From: Pseudomonadota bacterium
GTDB lineage: Bacteria > Pseudomonadota > Alphaproteobacteria > Rhizobiales > Beijerinckiaceae
Reading direction: 5' to 3'
DNA: 5,042 nucleotides
Assembly (NCBI GenBank): GCA_023386115.1
Contig: JAEWKL010000735.1
Location: forward strand, 1 to 5,042
Made by a program: the position numbers and the translations under genes
The notes under the pieces: model-generated
Told to the model about the DNA's origin: nothing
What the model saw: only the letters and a program-made list of their open reading frames with translations
The model's database searches: none
Shown here: positions 1 to 4,983 of the stretch, one piece after another
How positions within the stretch are numbered: position 1 is the first letter of the stretch
How the letters are laid out: every line of letters begins with the position of its first letter

Positions 1-609
1 GTCCAGGGGGGCTTGCGGCAGCCGGCTTGTCGCGGCGCGGGTGAGCCAGGCGCGGGCGAGTGCCCCCATGGCCGCGACCGCACAGGCGGTGAGCAGCGCG
101 TCGGTCTTGGCGAGCCGCGCCTCGGCCGAGAGCATGACGGAGGCGCCGACGAGGGCGGCGGCCAGGACGGCCTGGCGCCGCGGCAGGAAGGCGAGCGCCG
201 CCCAGTAGCTGAGAAGCACCGTGGCGACCGCGCCGATCAGCGAGGGAATCCGGTAGAGCCAGATGGCCGTGCGGGCGCCCGGCACGCCGAGGGCCTCGCC
301 GGCGGCGACGACCGCGCTCTGGGCCCAGTAGATGCCGACCGGCTTCTTGTGCCGGGCCTCGCCCTGGAAGCGGATATCGACGAGGTCGCCCGATTCCAGC
401 ATCTGCTTCGAGGCCTGGGCGAAGCGAGGCTCGTCCCGGTCCATCGGCTGGAGCGAGGCGAAGCCCGGCAGGAAGCAGATCAGCGACAGGACGACGAGCA
501 GCGCGCAGGCCGCCCCGTGGCTGCGCGCCCCGAGATCGAGGAGGCGCTCCGCGAGAAGGCCCACGGAGGCGGCGCGGCCGGGGCGGCGCCCGGCGGCAAG
601 GCTCGTCAA
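1..609 (-). CDS. GT39/ArnT-type membrane glycosyltransferase, N-terminal part (runs off left edge)
   Basis: This is the N-terminal 203 residues of an integral-membrane glycosyltransferase of the dolichyl/undecaprenyl-phosphate sugar type (GT39, ArnT-like). Such enzymes move a sugar from a polyprenyl-phosphate donor to a lipid or protein on the periplasmic side. A hydrophobic helix at about residues 35-55 is followed by the family's hallmark first periplasmic loop, DRDEPRFAQASKQMLESGD (57-75), with the acidic Asp-Glu pair. Next come RHKKPVGIYWAQS (86-98), further hydrophobic spans at about 115-143 and 147-187, and an AEARLAKTD motif (162-170). The frame is open to the window edge, so the C-terminal half is missing. 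There is no in-frame ATG upstream of the DRDE loop. The TTG at 609 has GGAG seven bases upstream and keeps the first membrane helix, so I chose it; a GTG at 564 lacks a Shine-Dalgarno. The family call is firm; the sugar and acceptor cannot be told from this fragment. Confidence 0.88.
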   Translation of the reverse strand, partial: MTSLAAGRRPGRAASVGLLAERLLDLGARSHGAACALLVVLSLICFLPGFASLQPMDRDEPRFAQASKQMLESGDLVDIRFQGEARHKKPVGIYWAQSAVVAAGEALGVPGARTAIWLYRIPSLIGAVATVLLSYWAALAFLPRRQAVLAAALVGASVMLSAEARLAKTDALLTACAVAAMGALARAWLTRAATSRLPQAPLD

Positions 610-616
610 TGCACTG

Positions 617-620
617 CTCC
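617..620 (-). promoter_or_regulatory. Ribosome binding site deciding the TTG start of the glycosyltransferase
   Basis: On the minus strand GGAG sits seven bases before the TTG at 609-607. No other in-frame start before the first transmembrane helix has a comparable site, so this short motif is the main reason for choosing the TTG start. Confidence 0.6.
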
Positions 621-688
621 GAACCGGGGAACCCGACGCGCGCGGCGCCGGCCGGCCAGCCAGACCGGCGCGGGTCGCGGCGGGCGCC

Positions 689-717
689 CGTGTCGGTGAT
701 CCGGATCGGATTGTCAA
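689..717 (-). promoter_or_regulatory. Candidate sigma-70 type promoter for the glycosyltransferase
   Basis: On the minus strand a perfect TTGACA (717-712) faces the glycosyltransferase gene about 100 bases upstream of its start. At a 17-base spacing the -10 position reads GACACG, a poor match to the consensus. The -35 element is clear and correctly placed, but the -10 is weak, so this is only a candidate. Confidence 0.28.
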
Positions 718-822
718 TTTTCACGCGCAGGCTGGGGTGGACGCTCTCTCTTGGACGTTGTGCCGCATACCGCGTGAGCGTCTCCGCCGTCTCCAGACCG
801 GATCCGTCGCCGCAAGTAATCG

Positions 823-865
823 TTTTCGAAGCATTTCCTGCCCGTTGATCGGAATTTTCGAAAAT
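823..865. repeat. Two TTTTCGAA boxes 32 bp apart, the second inside a 12-bp palindrome
   Basis: TTTTCGAA occurs at 823-830 and again at 855-862, 32 bases start to start, close to three turns of the helix. The second copy is embedded in the perfect palindrome ATTTTCGAAAAT (854-865). The arrangement would suit a pair of binding sites for a dimeric regulator, but no regulator is known from this window, and the glycosyltransferase start lies over 200 bases away. AT-rich boxes in a spacer can also arise by chance. Confidence 0.35.
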
Positions 866-1228
866 CAAGGTGCAGAAAGAGGCGCAGCATCGCCCCGGTG
901 CGGTACAGGACAGTGGCGCGCAGGCTTGATAATCGGACGGACGGTTCGCCCGAAATCTCTTCCCTGTCCGGGCCGGAACGGGAGATCCGGGCCCTTCACG
1001 CAGCACGCGCTCGCCATCTGCGTGCAGCGCATGGCACCGTCACCGCGTGATGGCCCCAGCTCCGCGTCGCGAATGTCGTAAAGCATGAAGTATATGTCCG
1101 GCAGTGATTGTCCGAAGGGGTTCAATATTTTCTCTTGTCGGAGAAATTCATCACAAAACGTTAAATTACTGATTTTATAAAATTAAATAGGAGATAAACA
1201 CGTTGTAAAATTGTTAGTCCAAGAACAT

Positions 1229-1253
1229 TTCAAGTCCCGAGCATTGACTTGAA
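1229..1253 (+). promoter_or_regulatory. 8-bp inverted repeat overlapping the Shine-Dalgarno of the downstream gene
   Basis: TTCAAGTC (1229-1236) and GACTTGAA (1246-1253) form a perfect inverted repeat with a nine-base centre, extendable by one G-U pair in RNA. The right arm shares GAA with the purine-rich GAAGGA (1251-1256) just before the ATG at 1259. In the mRNA the stem would partly bury the ribosome site. In DNA it could be an operator. The symmetry is seen directly; the regulatory role is inferred. Confidence 0.45.
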
Positions 1254-1258
1254 GGATC

Positions 1259-1927
1259 ATGCATAATCTAATGACGCGGCCTGCCTCGGAAATTTACATT
1301 ATGCAGCCCGTGAGTGCGCCGCCCGATTGGGAGTTCGCAAAAGTTTTCATCATGAGCTTGGCGCTGGTCATCCCGCCTGCGCTAACAGGATTGATCGCGG
1401 TTGCTGCCCTTCGCTATGGCGTCGGCATTGAGAAGAGCAAGCATCTCAATCAGGAGCTCGTGAAGCGCAGGATGAAATTTTATGATGATATTGCGCCGCA
1501 TCTCAATCGATTATATTGTTTTTATGCAGCTGTTGGCGACTGGCATGGGCTCAATCCGGCGGAAATCATCAAGATCAAAAGGTGCATAGATAGGGATTTC
1601 CACATCTATAAATATATTCTTTCCGACGATGTATTTCACTCGTATCAATCATTTATGAAAATATATTTCTTCGAATTTTCCAAGGACGGCAGTCCTGCCA
1701 AGCTGAGGCCGGATAGGAAACACATTAAGAAGCTCATGTATGAACATTACGATGAGCGTTGGGATCGAGAATTTGATTGTGGGTGCAGATGTCCCAGCAA
1801 AAAGGATCACGAGAACGCTTATATCGATCTCATGACACGCCTTGCAGACAACATCAGGGGGACGGCGAGCGGTCCCATTCCGCCACTGCCGGCTGCGGTG
1901 ACCATGCAGTGTTCCTGCTCCGCATGA
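1259..1927 (+). CDS. Uncharacterised single-helix membrane protein on AT-rich, probably acquired DNA
   Basis: I do not recognise this 222-residue protein by name. One hydrophobic helix at about residues 28-51 anchors it, followed by a soluble domain. Notable blocks are KRRMKFYDDIAPHLNRLYCFY (69-89, helical), LNPAEIIKIKRCIDRDF (98-114), the aromatic stretch FHIYKYILSDDVFHSYQSFM (114-133), AKLR (147-150) and ERWDREF (166-172). A CGCRC cluster (174-178) and a Cys-X-Cys at 218-220 could bind metal or form disulfides. I have a general memory of similar anchored hypothetical proteins in genomic islands, but no function follows from that. AT-ending codons dominate until about 1858, in sharp contrast with the neighbours. 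GAAGGA (1251-1256) is only two bases from the ATG at 1259 and 14 from the in-frame ATG at 1271, so the start is uncertain; ATG 1301 is a third option that keeps the helix. The gene stands alone and converges on the next one. Confidence 0.75.
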   Translation: MHNLMTRPASEIYIMQPVSAPPDWEFAKVFIMSLALVIPPALTGLIAVAALRYGVGIEKSKHLNQELVKRRMKFYDDIAPHLNRLYCFYAAVGDWHGLNPAEIIKIKRCIDRDFHIYKYILSDDVFHSYQSFMKIYFFEFSKDGSPAKLRPDRKHIKKLMYEHYDERWDREFDCGCRCPSKKDHENAYIDLMTRLADNIRGTASGPIPPLPAAVTMQCSCSA

Positions 1928-1997
1928 TCGCTCCCTCGGAAGGACTGCGTTGATCTGTTTCCGGTGGCCTGACGGTCTTCGCGGGCGGAGCGGCGAT

Positions 1998-2023
1998 CGT
2001 CGGGTTCGAGTCCCGTGCAGGCG
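1998..2023 (+). other. tRNA T-arm-like fragment without a complete tRNA
   Basis: CGGGTTCGAGTCCCG (2001-2015) has the layout of a tRNA T-arm: a four-pair stem (the fifth pair would be T-T) closing a TTCGAGT loop. The bases GCAGGCG follow where the 3' acceptor strand would be. A partial 5' match, GCCTG, lies at 1967-1971, but the distance is about 20 bases too short for a tRNA. No cloverleaf folds, no CCA is encoded, and no anticodon arm is evident. It may be a tRNA remnant or the 3' tRNA piece left at the edge of an integrated element. It may also be a chance hairpin. Confidence 0.3.
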
Positions 2024-2026
2024 TTT

Positions 2027-2056
2027 TCGAGACGATGATACGTCCCGGTGTCTCGA
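2027..2056. repeat. 7-bp inverted repeat between two convergent genes
   Basis: TCGAGAC (2027-2033) and GTCTCGA (2050-2056) form a perfect stem around a 16-base centre. The right arm abuts the stop codon of the minus-strand gene at 2057. Its position suggests a role in ending transcription from either side, but neither strand has a T-run after the stem, so it does not qualify as a standard intrinsic terminator. Confidence 0.35.
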
Positions 2057-2473
2057 TCACGCCCTCTCGAACAGGAATCCATCCACCGCCGGGATCGGCA
2101 CCGACAGGCTCACCCCGCGCGAGGCCCGCGACAGGCGCCAGGGGCGCTCGCGGCCGGCGCGGATCGCCTCGGAGGGGCGCAAGGAGCGGGTGGCGCCGTC
2201 CTCACCGACCTCGTCGATGGTCAGGAAGCCGTAGACCAGCAGCCGCGAGGCCAGGAGCTTGGTCTCCCGGTCGCCCGCCGCCACCGGCAGGCTGCCGGCC
2301 TCGTAGACGGTGTCCATCAGGCTGCGCTGGTCGCGCCGCGCGGCGGCGACCCGGGGGCTGGGGGCGAGTTCGTGGTCCAGGCCGTGCTCCGCGCGGGCCG
2401 GCCGCTCCTTGCGCCGGAACGCCACCACGGTGCCGCCCTCGACGGCACTCCTCTCGCCCGACAGGTTACGCAT
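2057..2473 (-). CDS. Conserved-looking small protein of unknown function, 138 residues
   Basis: I do not recognise this protein. It has host-like GC-rich codon use, no signal peptide and no clear membrane helix. The N-terminal third is rich in Arg, Glu and Ala and probably disordered. The best ordered part is about residues 53-100, where MDTVYEAGSLPVA is followed by an amphipathic stretch RETKLLASRLLVYGFLTIDEV (74-94), then a basic segment and a hydrophobic tail ending in VDGFLFERA. I chose the ATG at 2473 because the frame upstream of it runs into low-complexity Gln-Glu-Arg repeats made by the 12-bp tandem repeat, which are unlikely to be translated. The ribosome site, AAGGG about ten bases before the ATG, is only fair. 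The gene is divergent from the iron transporter and convergent with the AT-rich gene. The host-like composition supports a resident gene, but coding status is not certain. Confidence 0.6.
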   Translation of the reverse strand: MRNLSGERSAVEGGTVVAFRRKERPARAEHGLDHELAPSPRVAAARRDQRSLMDTVYEAGSLPVAAGDRETKLLASRLLVYGFLTIDEVGEDGATRSLRPSEAIRAGRERPWRLSRASRGVSLSVPIPAVDGFLFERA

Positions 2474-2534
2474 ACGCCCGATACCCTTCGCGACACAGCC
2501 CGTCGGCTCTCGTCGGGGCCGCGGCGATGCAGAG

Positions 2535-2547
2535 GATTCGACGAATC
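2535..2547. promoter_or_regulatory. Perfect inverted repeat in the divergent spacer, possible operator
   Basis: GATTCG-A-CGAATC is a perfect 13-base inverted repeat lying between the divergent small gene (start 2473) and the iron-transporter ATPase (start 2725). Position and symmetry suit a repressor site. It does not resemble the Fur, Irr (ICE) or RirA (IRO) iron boxes as I know them, so the regulator is unknown. No well-spaced promoter was found beside it. Confidence 0.3.
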
Positions 2548-2575
2548 GGCTTAACGCCCGATTGACCTTGAGGCG

Positions 2576-2590
2576 CGGCACCCCGTGCCG
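2576..2590. repeat. Short perfect hairpin CGGCAC-CCC-GTGCCG
   Basis: A six-pair GC-rich stem with a three-base loop, about 150 bases upstream of the ATPase start and just before the tandem repeat. No T-run follows on either strand, so it is not a clear terminator. It could be part of a structured leader or a chance hairpin in GC-rich DNA. Confidence 0.3.
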
Positions 2591-2607
2591 GATCGGTGCA
2601 TACCCCC

Positions 2608-2655
2608 GCTCTTGCCCCCGCTCTTGCCGCCGCTCTTGCCGCCGCTCTTGCCCCC
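2608..2655. repeat. 12-bp tandem repeat, four copies
   Basis: Four back-to-back units of GCTCTTGCCSCC start at 2608, 2620, 2632 and 2644. Units 1 and 4 end in CCC and units 2 and 3 end in GCC. A fifth, decayed unit may follow (2656-2667). Because the unit is four codons long it yields repetitive peptides in every frame and artificially lengthens the reading frames that cross it on both strands. It ends 70 bases before the ATPase start. Copy number may vary by replication slippage, which would change spacing inside the upstream region of the transporter. Confidence 0.85.
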
Positions 2656-2711
2656 TCTCTCGCCCACCCCCGCCGGCCCGTGTATGAGCGCGACGCCCCG
2701 ACACGCCCGCC

Positions 2712-2716
2712 GAGGA
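2712..2716 (+). promoter_or_regulatory. Ribosome binding site deciding the ATPase start at 2725
   Basis: GAGGA lies eight bases before the ATG at 2725. The same frame is open back to a GTG at 2596, but that longer form would translate the 12-bp repeat into Ala-Leu-Pro tracts and has no such site. This motif therefore favours 2725. Confidence 0.7.
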
Positions 2717-2724
2717 ATCCCGCG

Positions 2725-3795
2725 ATGACCGAACCGGCCCCGTCCCGCCCGGCGCCCGCCCTGGCGGGGGAGGACCTGGCCTGCCGCTTCGGCCGGGTGC
2801 AGGCCCTGGCGGGGGTCTCGCTCACCCTGCGCCCGGGCGAGGTGATGGCGCTGCTCGGCGATTCGGGCTGCGGCAAGAGCACGCTCTTGCGGGTCGTGGC
2901 CGGGCTCGAGGCGCCGGATTCCGGCACGGTGCGGCTCGACGGACGCCTCGTCGCCGGCGAGGGGGCGGCGGTGCCGCCGGAGGCGCGCGGCGTCGGCCTG
3001 ATGTTCCAGGACTACGCGCTCTTTCCCCACCTGACCGTGCGGGAGAACATCCGCTTCGGCCTCAAGGGCCAGCCGGCCGCCACCCGCGAGGCCGCCGACG
3101 AACTCCTGGAGCAGGTCGGCCTCGCGGGCCGTGCCGGCGCCTATCCCCAGACCCTGTCGGGGGGCGAGCAGCAGCGCGTGGCGCTGGTGCGGGCGCTCGC
3201 GCCCGGGCCGCGGCTGCTCCTCCTCGACGAGCCGTTCTCCAACCTCGACCGGCGCATGCGCGACCGGGTCCGGGAGGACACCGTGGCGCTCCTGCGCCGC
3301 ACCGGCACGACCGCCCTGATGGTGACGCACGATCCCGAGGAGGCGCTGGCCGTCGCGACCCGCATCGCCCTGATGCGCGGCGGCCGCATCGTCCAGGTCG
3401 CCACCGGCGAGGTCCTGTACCGCCGACCCGAGAGCCTGTTCGCCGCCCGCTTCCTCGCCGACGCGGCCGAGATCCCGGCCCGGGTCGAGGCCGGCCGGGC
3501 CGGGACGCCGCTTGGGAGCGTGCCCGCCCCCCACCTGCCCGACGGCGCGGCGGTCCGGGTCTGCCTGCGGCCCGAGGCGCTGCGGGTCTCCGGCCCCGGC
3601 GAGGGGACGCCCGCCCAGGTCATGCGCCGCATCTTCCTGGGAGCGGCGAGCGTGCTGCATCTCGGGGTGCCGGGCGTCGAGGGGCCGCTGCGGGCCCGCC
3701 TGCCGGGTCCGGGACCCTACGGCCCGGGCGACGCCGTCGGGGTGACGCTGGTGCCGGACGCGGTGCTGGTCCTGCCCGAGGAGGAATCGGCGTGA
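2725..3795 (+). CDS. fbpC: Iron(III) ABC transporter ATP-binding protein (FbpC/AfuC-like)
   Basis: This 356-residue cytoplasmic ATPase powers an ABC importer, most likely for ferric iron given the iron-binding-protein gene that follows. All nucleotide-binding motifs are intact: Walker A GDSGCGKST (45-53), Q-loop FQDYALFPHLTVREN (94-108), signature LSGGEQQRVAL (144-154), Walker B LLLLDEP with catalytic Glu169, D-loop SNLD (172-175) and switch His202 in VTHDPEEA. Residues from about 245 form the C-terminal TOBE-like regulatory domain seen in the FbpC/PotA/CysA group, including VCLRPEALRV (279-288). Length is normal for that group. The ATPase alone cannot separate iron from spermidine, sulfate or thiamine importers, so the substrate rests on the neighbour. 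Gene order is ATPase first, then binding protein, with a 104-base spacer. Confidence 0.93.
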   Translation: MTEPAPSRPAPALAGEDLACRFGRVQALAGVSLTLRPGEVMALLGDSGCGKSTLLRVVAGLEAPDSGTVRLDGRLVAGEGAAVPPEARGVGLMFQDYALFPHLTVRENIRFGLKGQPAATREAADELLEQVGLAGRAGAYPQTLSGGEQQRVALVRALAPGPRLLLLDEPFSNLDRRMRDRVREDTVALLRRTGTTALMVTHDPEEALAVATRIALMRGGRIVQVATGEVLYRRPESLFAARFLADAAEIPARVEAGRAGTPLGSVPAPHLPDGAAVRVCLRPEALRVSGPGEGTPAQVMRRIFLGAASVLHLGVPGVEGPLRARLPGPGPYGPGDAVGVTLVPDAVLVLPEEESA

Positions 3796-3899
3796 CCGGC
3801 AGATCCGGGCCGCTTTACATTGAAACAACTAAAATCTAACACGCTTGCTTTTGTTTCCGGTTTGCTTCTCAAGGGGTCGCCATTCCCGGGAGGCGCTCC
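3796..3899 (+). promoter_or_regulatory. AT-rich spacer upstream of fbpA, possible separate promoter
   Basis: The spacer between the ATPase stop and the binding-protein start dips sharply in GC at about 3814-3870, unlike either gene, as expected if the binding protein has its own promoter. TTGAAA (3820-3825) could be a -35, but the -10 position at 17 bases is poor. TTGCTT occurs twice, 17 bases apart (3845-3850 and 3862-3867). TTTA-N12-TAAA (3814-3833) is loosely symmetrical but does not fit the Irr box spacing. A real promoter is plausible but not resolved by eye. Confidence 0.35.
3888..3893 (+). promoter_or_regulatory. Ribosome binding site for the TTG start of fbpA
   Basis: GGGAGG ends six bases before the TTG at 3900. 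The resulting N-terminus is a textbook signal peptide and no in-frame ATG lies before it, so this site supports TTG as the real start. Confidence 0.75.
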
Positions 3900-4919
3900 T
3901 TGTCCCTGTCACGCACCGCACTCGCGCTCTTCGGTCTCGTCGCCCTCGCGGCCCCCGCCTCTGCTGAGAGCGAGGTGAACCTCTACACCACTCGCGAGCC
4001 CGGCCTGATCCGCCCGCTCCTCGACGCCTTCACCAAGGCGAGCGGCGTGAAGGTCAACACGGTGTTCGTCGACAAGGGCCTGGCCGAGCGCGTCGCCGCC
4101 GAGGGCGCCCGCTCCGCCGCCGACGTGGTGATGACGGTCGATATCGGCAACCTGATCGAGCTCGTCGACCGCGACCTCGCCCAGCCGGTGCGCTCCCCCG
4201 CCCTCGAGGCGGCGATCCCCGCCGCCTTGCGCGACTCCGAGGGGCGCTGGTTCGCCCTCTCGACCCGCGCCCGGGTGGCCTATGCCGATCCCGACCTGCG
4301 CGACCTCGCCGGGCTGACCTACGAGGACCTGGCCGACCCGAAATGGAAGGGCAAGGTCTGCCTGCGCGCGGGCCAGCACCCCTACAACACCGCGCTGATC
4401 GCCGCCTACCTGGTCAAGCACGGCGAGGCGAAGACCGAGACCTGGCTGCGCGGGGTGAAGGACAACCTCGCCCGCAAGGCCGGCGGCGGCGACCGCGACG
4501 TCGCCCGCGACATCGTCGCAGACCTCTGCGACATCGGCCTGGGCAATTCCTACTATGTCGGCCTGATGCGCAGCGGCCGGGGCGGCCCGGAGCAGAAGAA
4601 GTGGGGGGACGGCATCCAGGTGGTGCTGCCGACCTTCCAGGGCGGCGGCACCCACGTCAACGTCTCGGGTGCGGTGGTGGCGAAGAACGCCCCGAACCGC
4701 GACAGCGCCGTCAAGCTGCTCGAATACCTCGCCTCGGACGAGGCGCAAGGCCTCTACGCCAAGGCCGATTACGAGTACCCGGTGAAGCCCGGCGTCGCGG
4801 TGGACCCGCTGCTCACGGCCCTCGGTCCGCTCACGGTCGACACCACCTCCCTCGTCGAGATCGCCCGCAACCGCAAGGCGGCGAGCCTGCTCGTCGACAA
4901 GGTCGGGTTCGACCGCTAG
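3900..4919 (+). CDS. fbpA: Periplasmic iron(III)-binding protein of an ABC transporter (FbpA/FutA-like)
   Basis: This 339-residue protein captures ferric iron in the periplasm and hands it to the membrane permease. It starts at TTG with a strong Shine-Dalgarno. Residues 1-22 are a signal peptide, with probable cleavage after APASA. The mature protein opens with VNLYTTREPGLIRPLLDAF (26-44) and has the two-lobe layout of the family, with RVAYADPDL (125-133), HPYNTAL (160-166), NSYYVGLMR (216-224) and VNVSGAVVAKNAPNR (253-267). Tyr162, Tyr218 and Tyr219 match the tyrosine iron ligands known from FutA-type proteins, including the 56-residue gap between the first two. The His-Tyr pair that cyanobacterial FutA proteins carry in the first strand is Glu33-Pro34 here, so the binding site differs in part. 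Cys154 and Cys210 are the only cysteines and may pair in the periplasm. Length is typical. Confidence 0.93.
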   Translation: MSLSRTALALFGLVALAAPASAESEVNLYTTREPGLIRPLLDAFTKASGVKVNTVFVDKGLAERVAAEGARSAADVVMTVDIGNLIELVDRDLAQPVRSPALEAAIPAALRDSEGRWFALSTRARVAYADPDLRDLAGLTYEDLADPKWKGKVCLRAGQHPYNTALIAAYLVKHGEAKTETWLRGVKDNLARKAGGGDRDVARDIVADLCDIGLGNSYYVGLMRSGRGGPEQKKWGDGIQVVLPTFQGGGTHVNVSGAVVAKNAPNRDSAVKLLEYLASDEAQGLYAKADYEYPVKPGVAVDPLLTALGPLTVDTTSLVEIARNRKAASLLVDKVGFDR

Positions 4920-4971
4920 TCCCGCGCGGGCCGTCCCTTCATCGACCAGGACAAGCGGAGCCGCCGTGGAG

Positions 4972-4978
4972 GGAGGAG
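4972..4978 (+). promoter_or_regulatory. Strong Shine-Dalgarno near the right edge
   Basis: GGAGGAG lies five bases before the GTG at 4984, a near-ideal ribosome site. It is the best evidence that a further gene begins at the right edge. A weaker site, CGGAG (4956-4960), precedes an in-frame GTG at 4966. Confidence 0.6.
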
Positions 4979-4983
4979 CTTTC

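Larger units (their letters stand above)
610..1258. other. Long gene-poor spacer, GC-rich turning AT-rich near 1085
   Basis: No coding region is supportable here. Reading frames that cross it are shadows or have no ribosome site or recognisable product. The left two thirds are moderately GC-rich. From about 1085 to the next gene the sequence is strongly AT-rich, with runs such as TTTATAAAATTAAAT at 1174-1188, typical of a promoter-bearing or horizontally acquired stretch. I could not place a well-spaced -35/-10 pair for the downstream gene. An imperfect hairpin lies at 970-994 (GGGCCGGA against TCCGGGCCC, one bulged base). It has no T-run, so it is not a convincing terminator. Confidence 0.6.

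Noticed and set aside
13..1081. Long plus-strand open frames over the left part (13-699 and 332-1081)
   Set aside because: They lie opposite the glycosyltransferase gene, are rich in Arg, Gly and Ala, and have no recognisable domain. The minus-strand frame carries the DRDE loop and membrane helices.
865..1125. An 86-codon minus-strand frame in the gene-poor spacer, starting at TTG
   Set aside because: Its start IYFMLYDIRDAEL faintly recalls small alphaproteobacterial DUF proteins, but the rest shows no family pattern, the ribosome site is poor and codon use is not coding-like. I could not support it as a gene.
1819..2082. Minus-strand frames of 87 and 68 codons across the end of the AT-rich gene and the convergent spacer
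   Set aside because: They overlap the better-supported plus-strand gene and read through the T-arm-like fragment; no domain and no ribosome site.
2608..2655. The tandem 12-bp units as a CRISPR array
   Set aside because: Units are only 12 bases, directly adjacent with no spacers; it is a simple tandem repeat.
2048..2687. Plus-strand frames opposite the 138-residue gene (2035-2565, 2048-2554, 2310-2687)
   Set aside because: Arg/Pro/Ala-rich shadow peptides without any motif. The minus-strand frame looks more protein-like, though this is a judgement of degree.
2551..3828. A 425-codon open frame on the minus strand opposite the ATPase gene
   Set aside because: It is the antisense of a gene with every ABC ATPase motif intact. 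Its peptide is low-complexity Gly/Arg/Ala/Gln typical of GC-rich shadows, and it runs into the 12-bp repeat.
3814..3833. TTTA-N12-TAAA upstream of fbpA as an Irr iron-control box
   Set aside because: Spacing and inner bases do not fit the Irr box (about TTTAGAA-N-TTCTAAA) or the RirA box, so I report only an AT-rich spacer.
3909..4748. A 279-codon open frame on the minus strand opposite fbpA
   Set aside because: Antisense shadow of a clear iron-binding protein; the peptide is Val/Gly/Ala-rich with no motif.
4920..4932. Palindrome CCCGCGCGGG (4921-4930) just after the fbpA stop as a terminator
   Set aside because: It has no loop-forming centre and no T-run, and a likely co-directional gene follows; short GC palindromes are common in such DNA.
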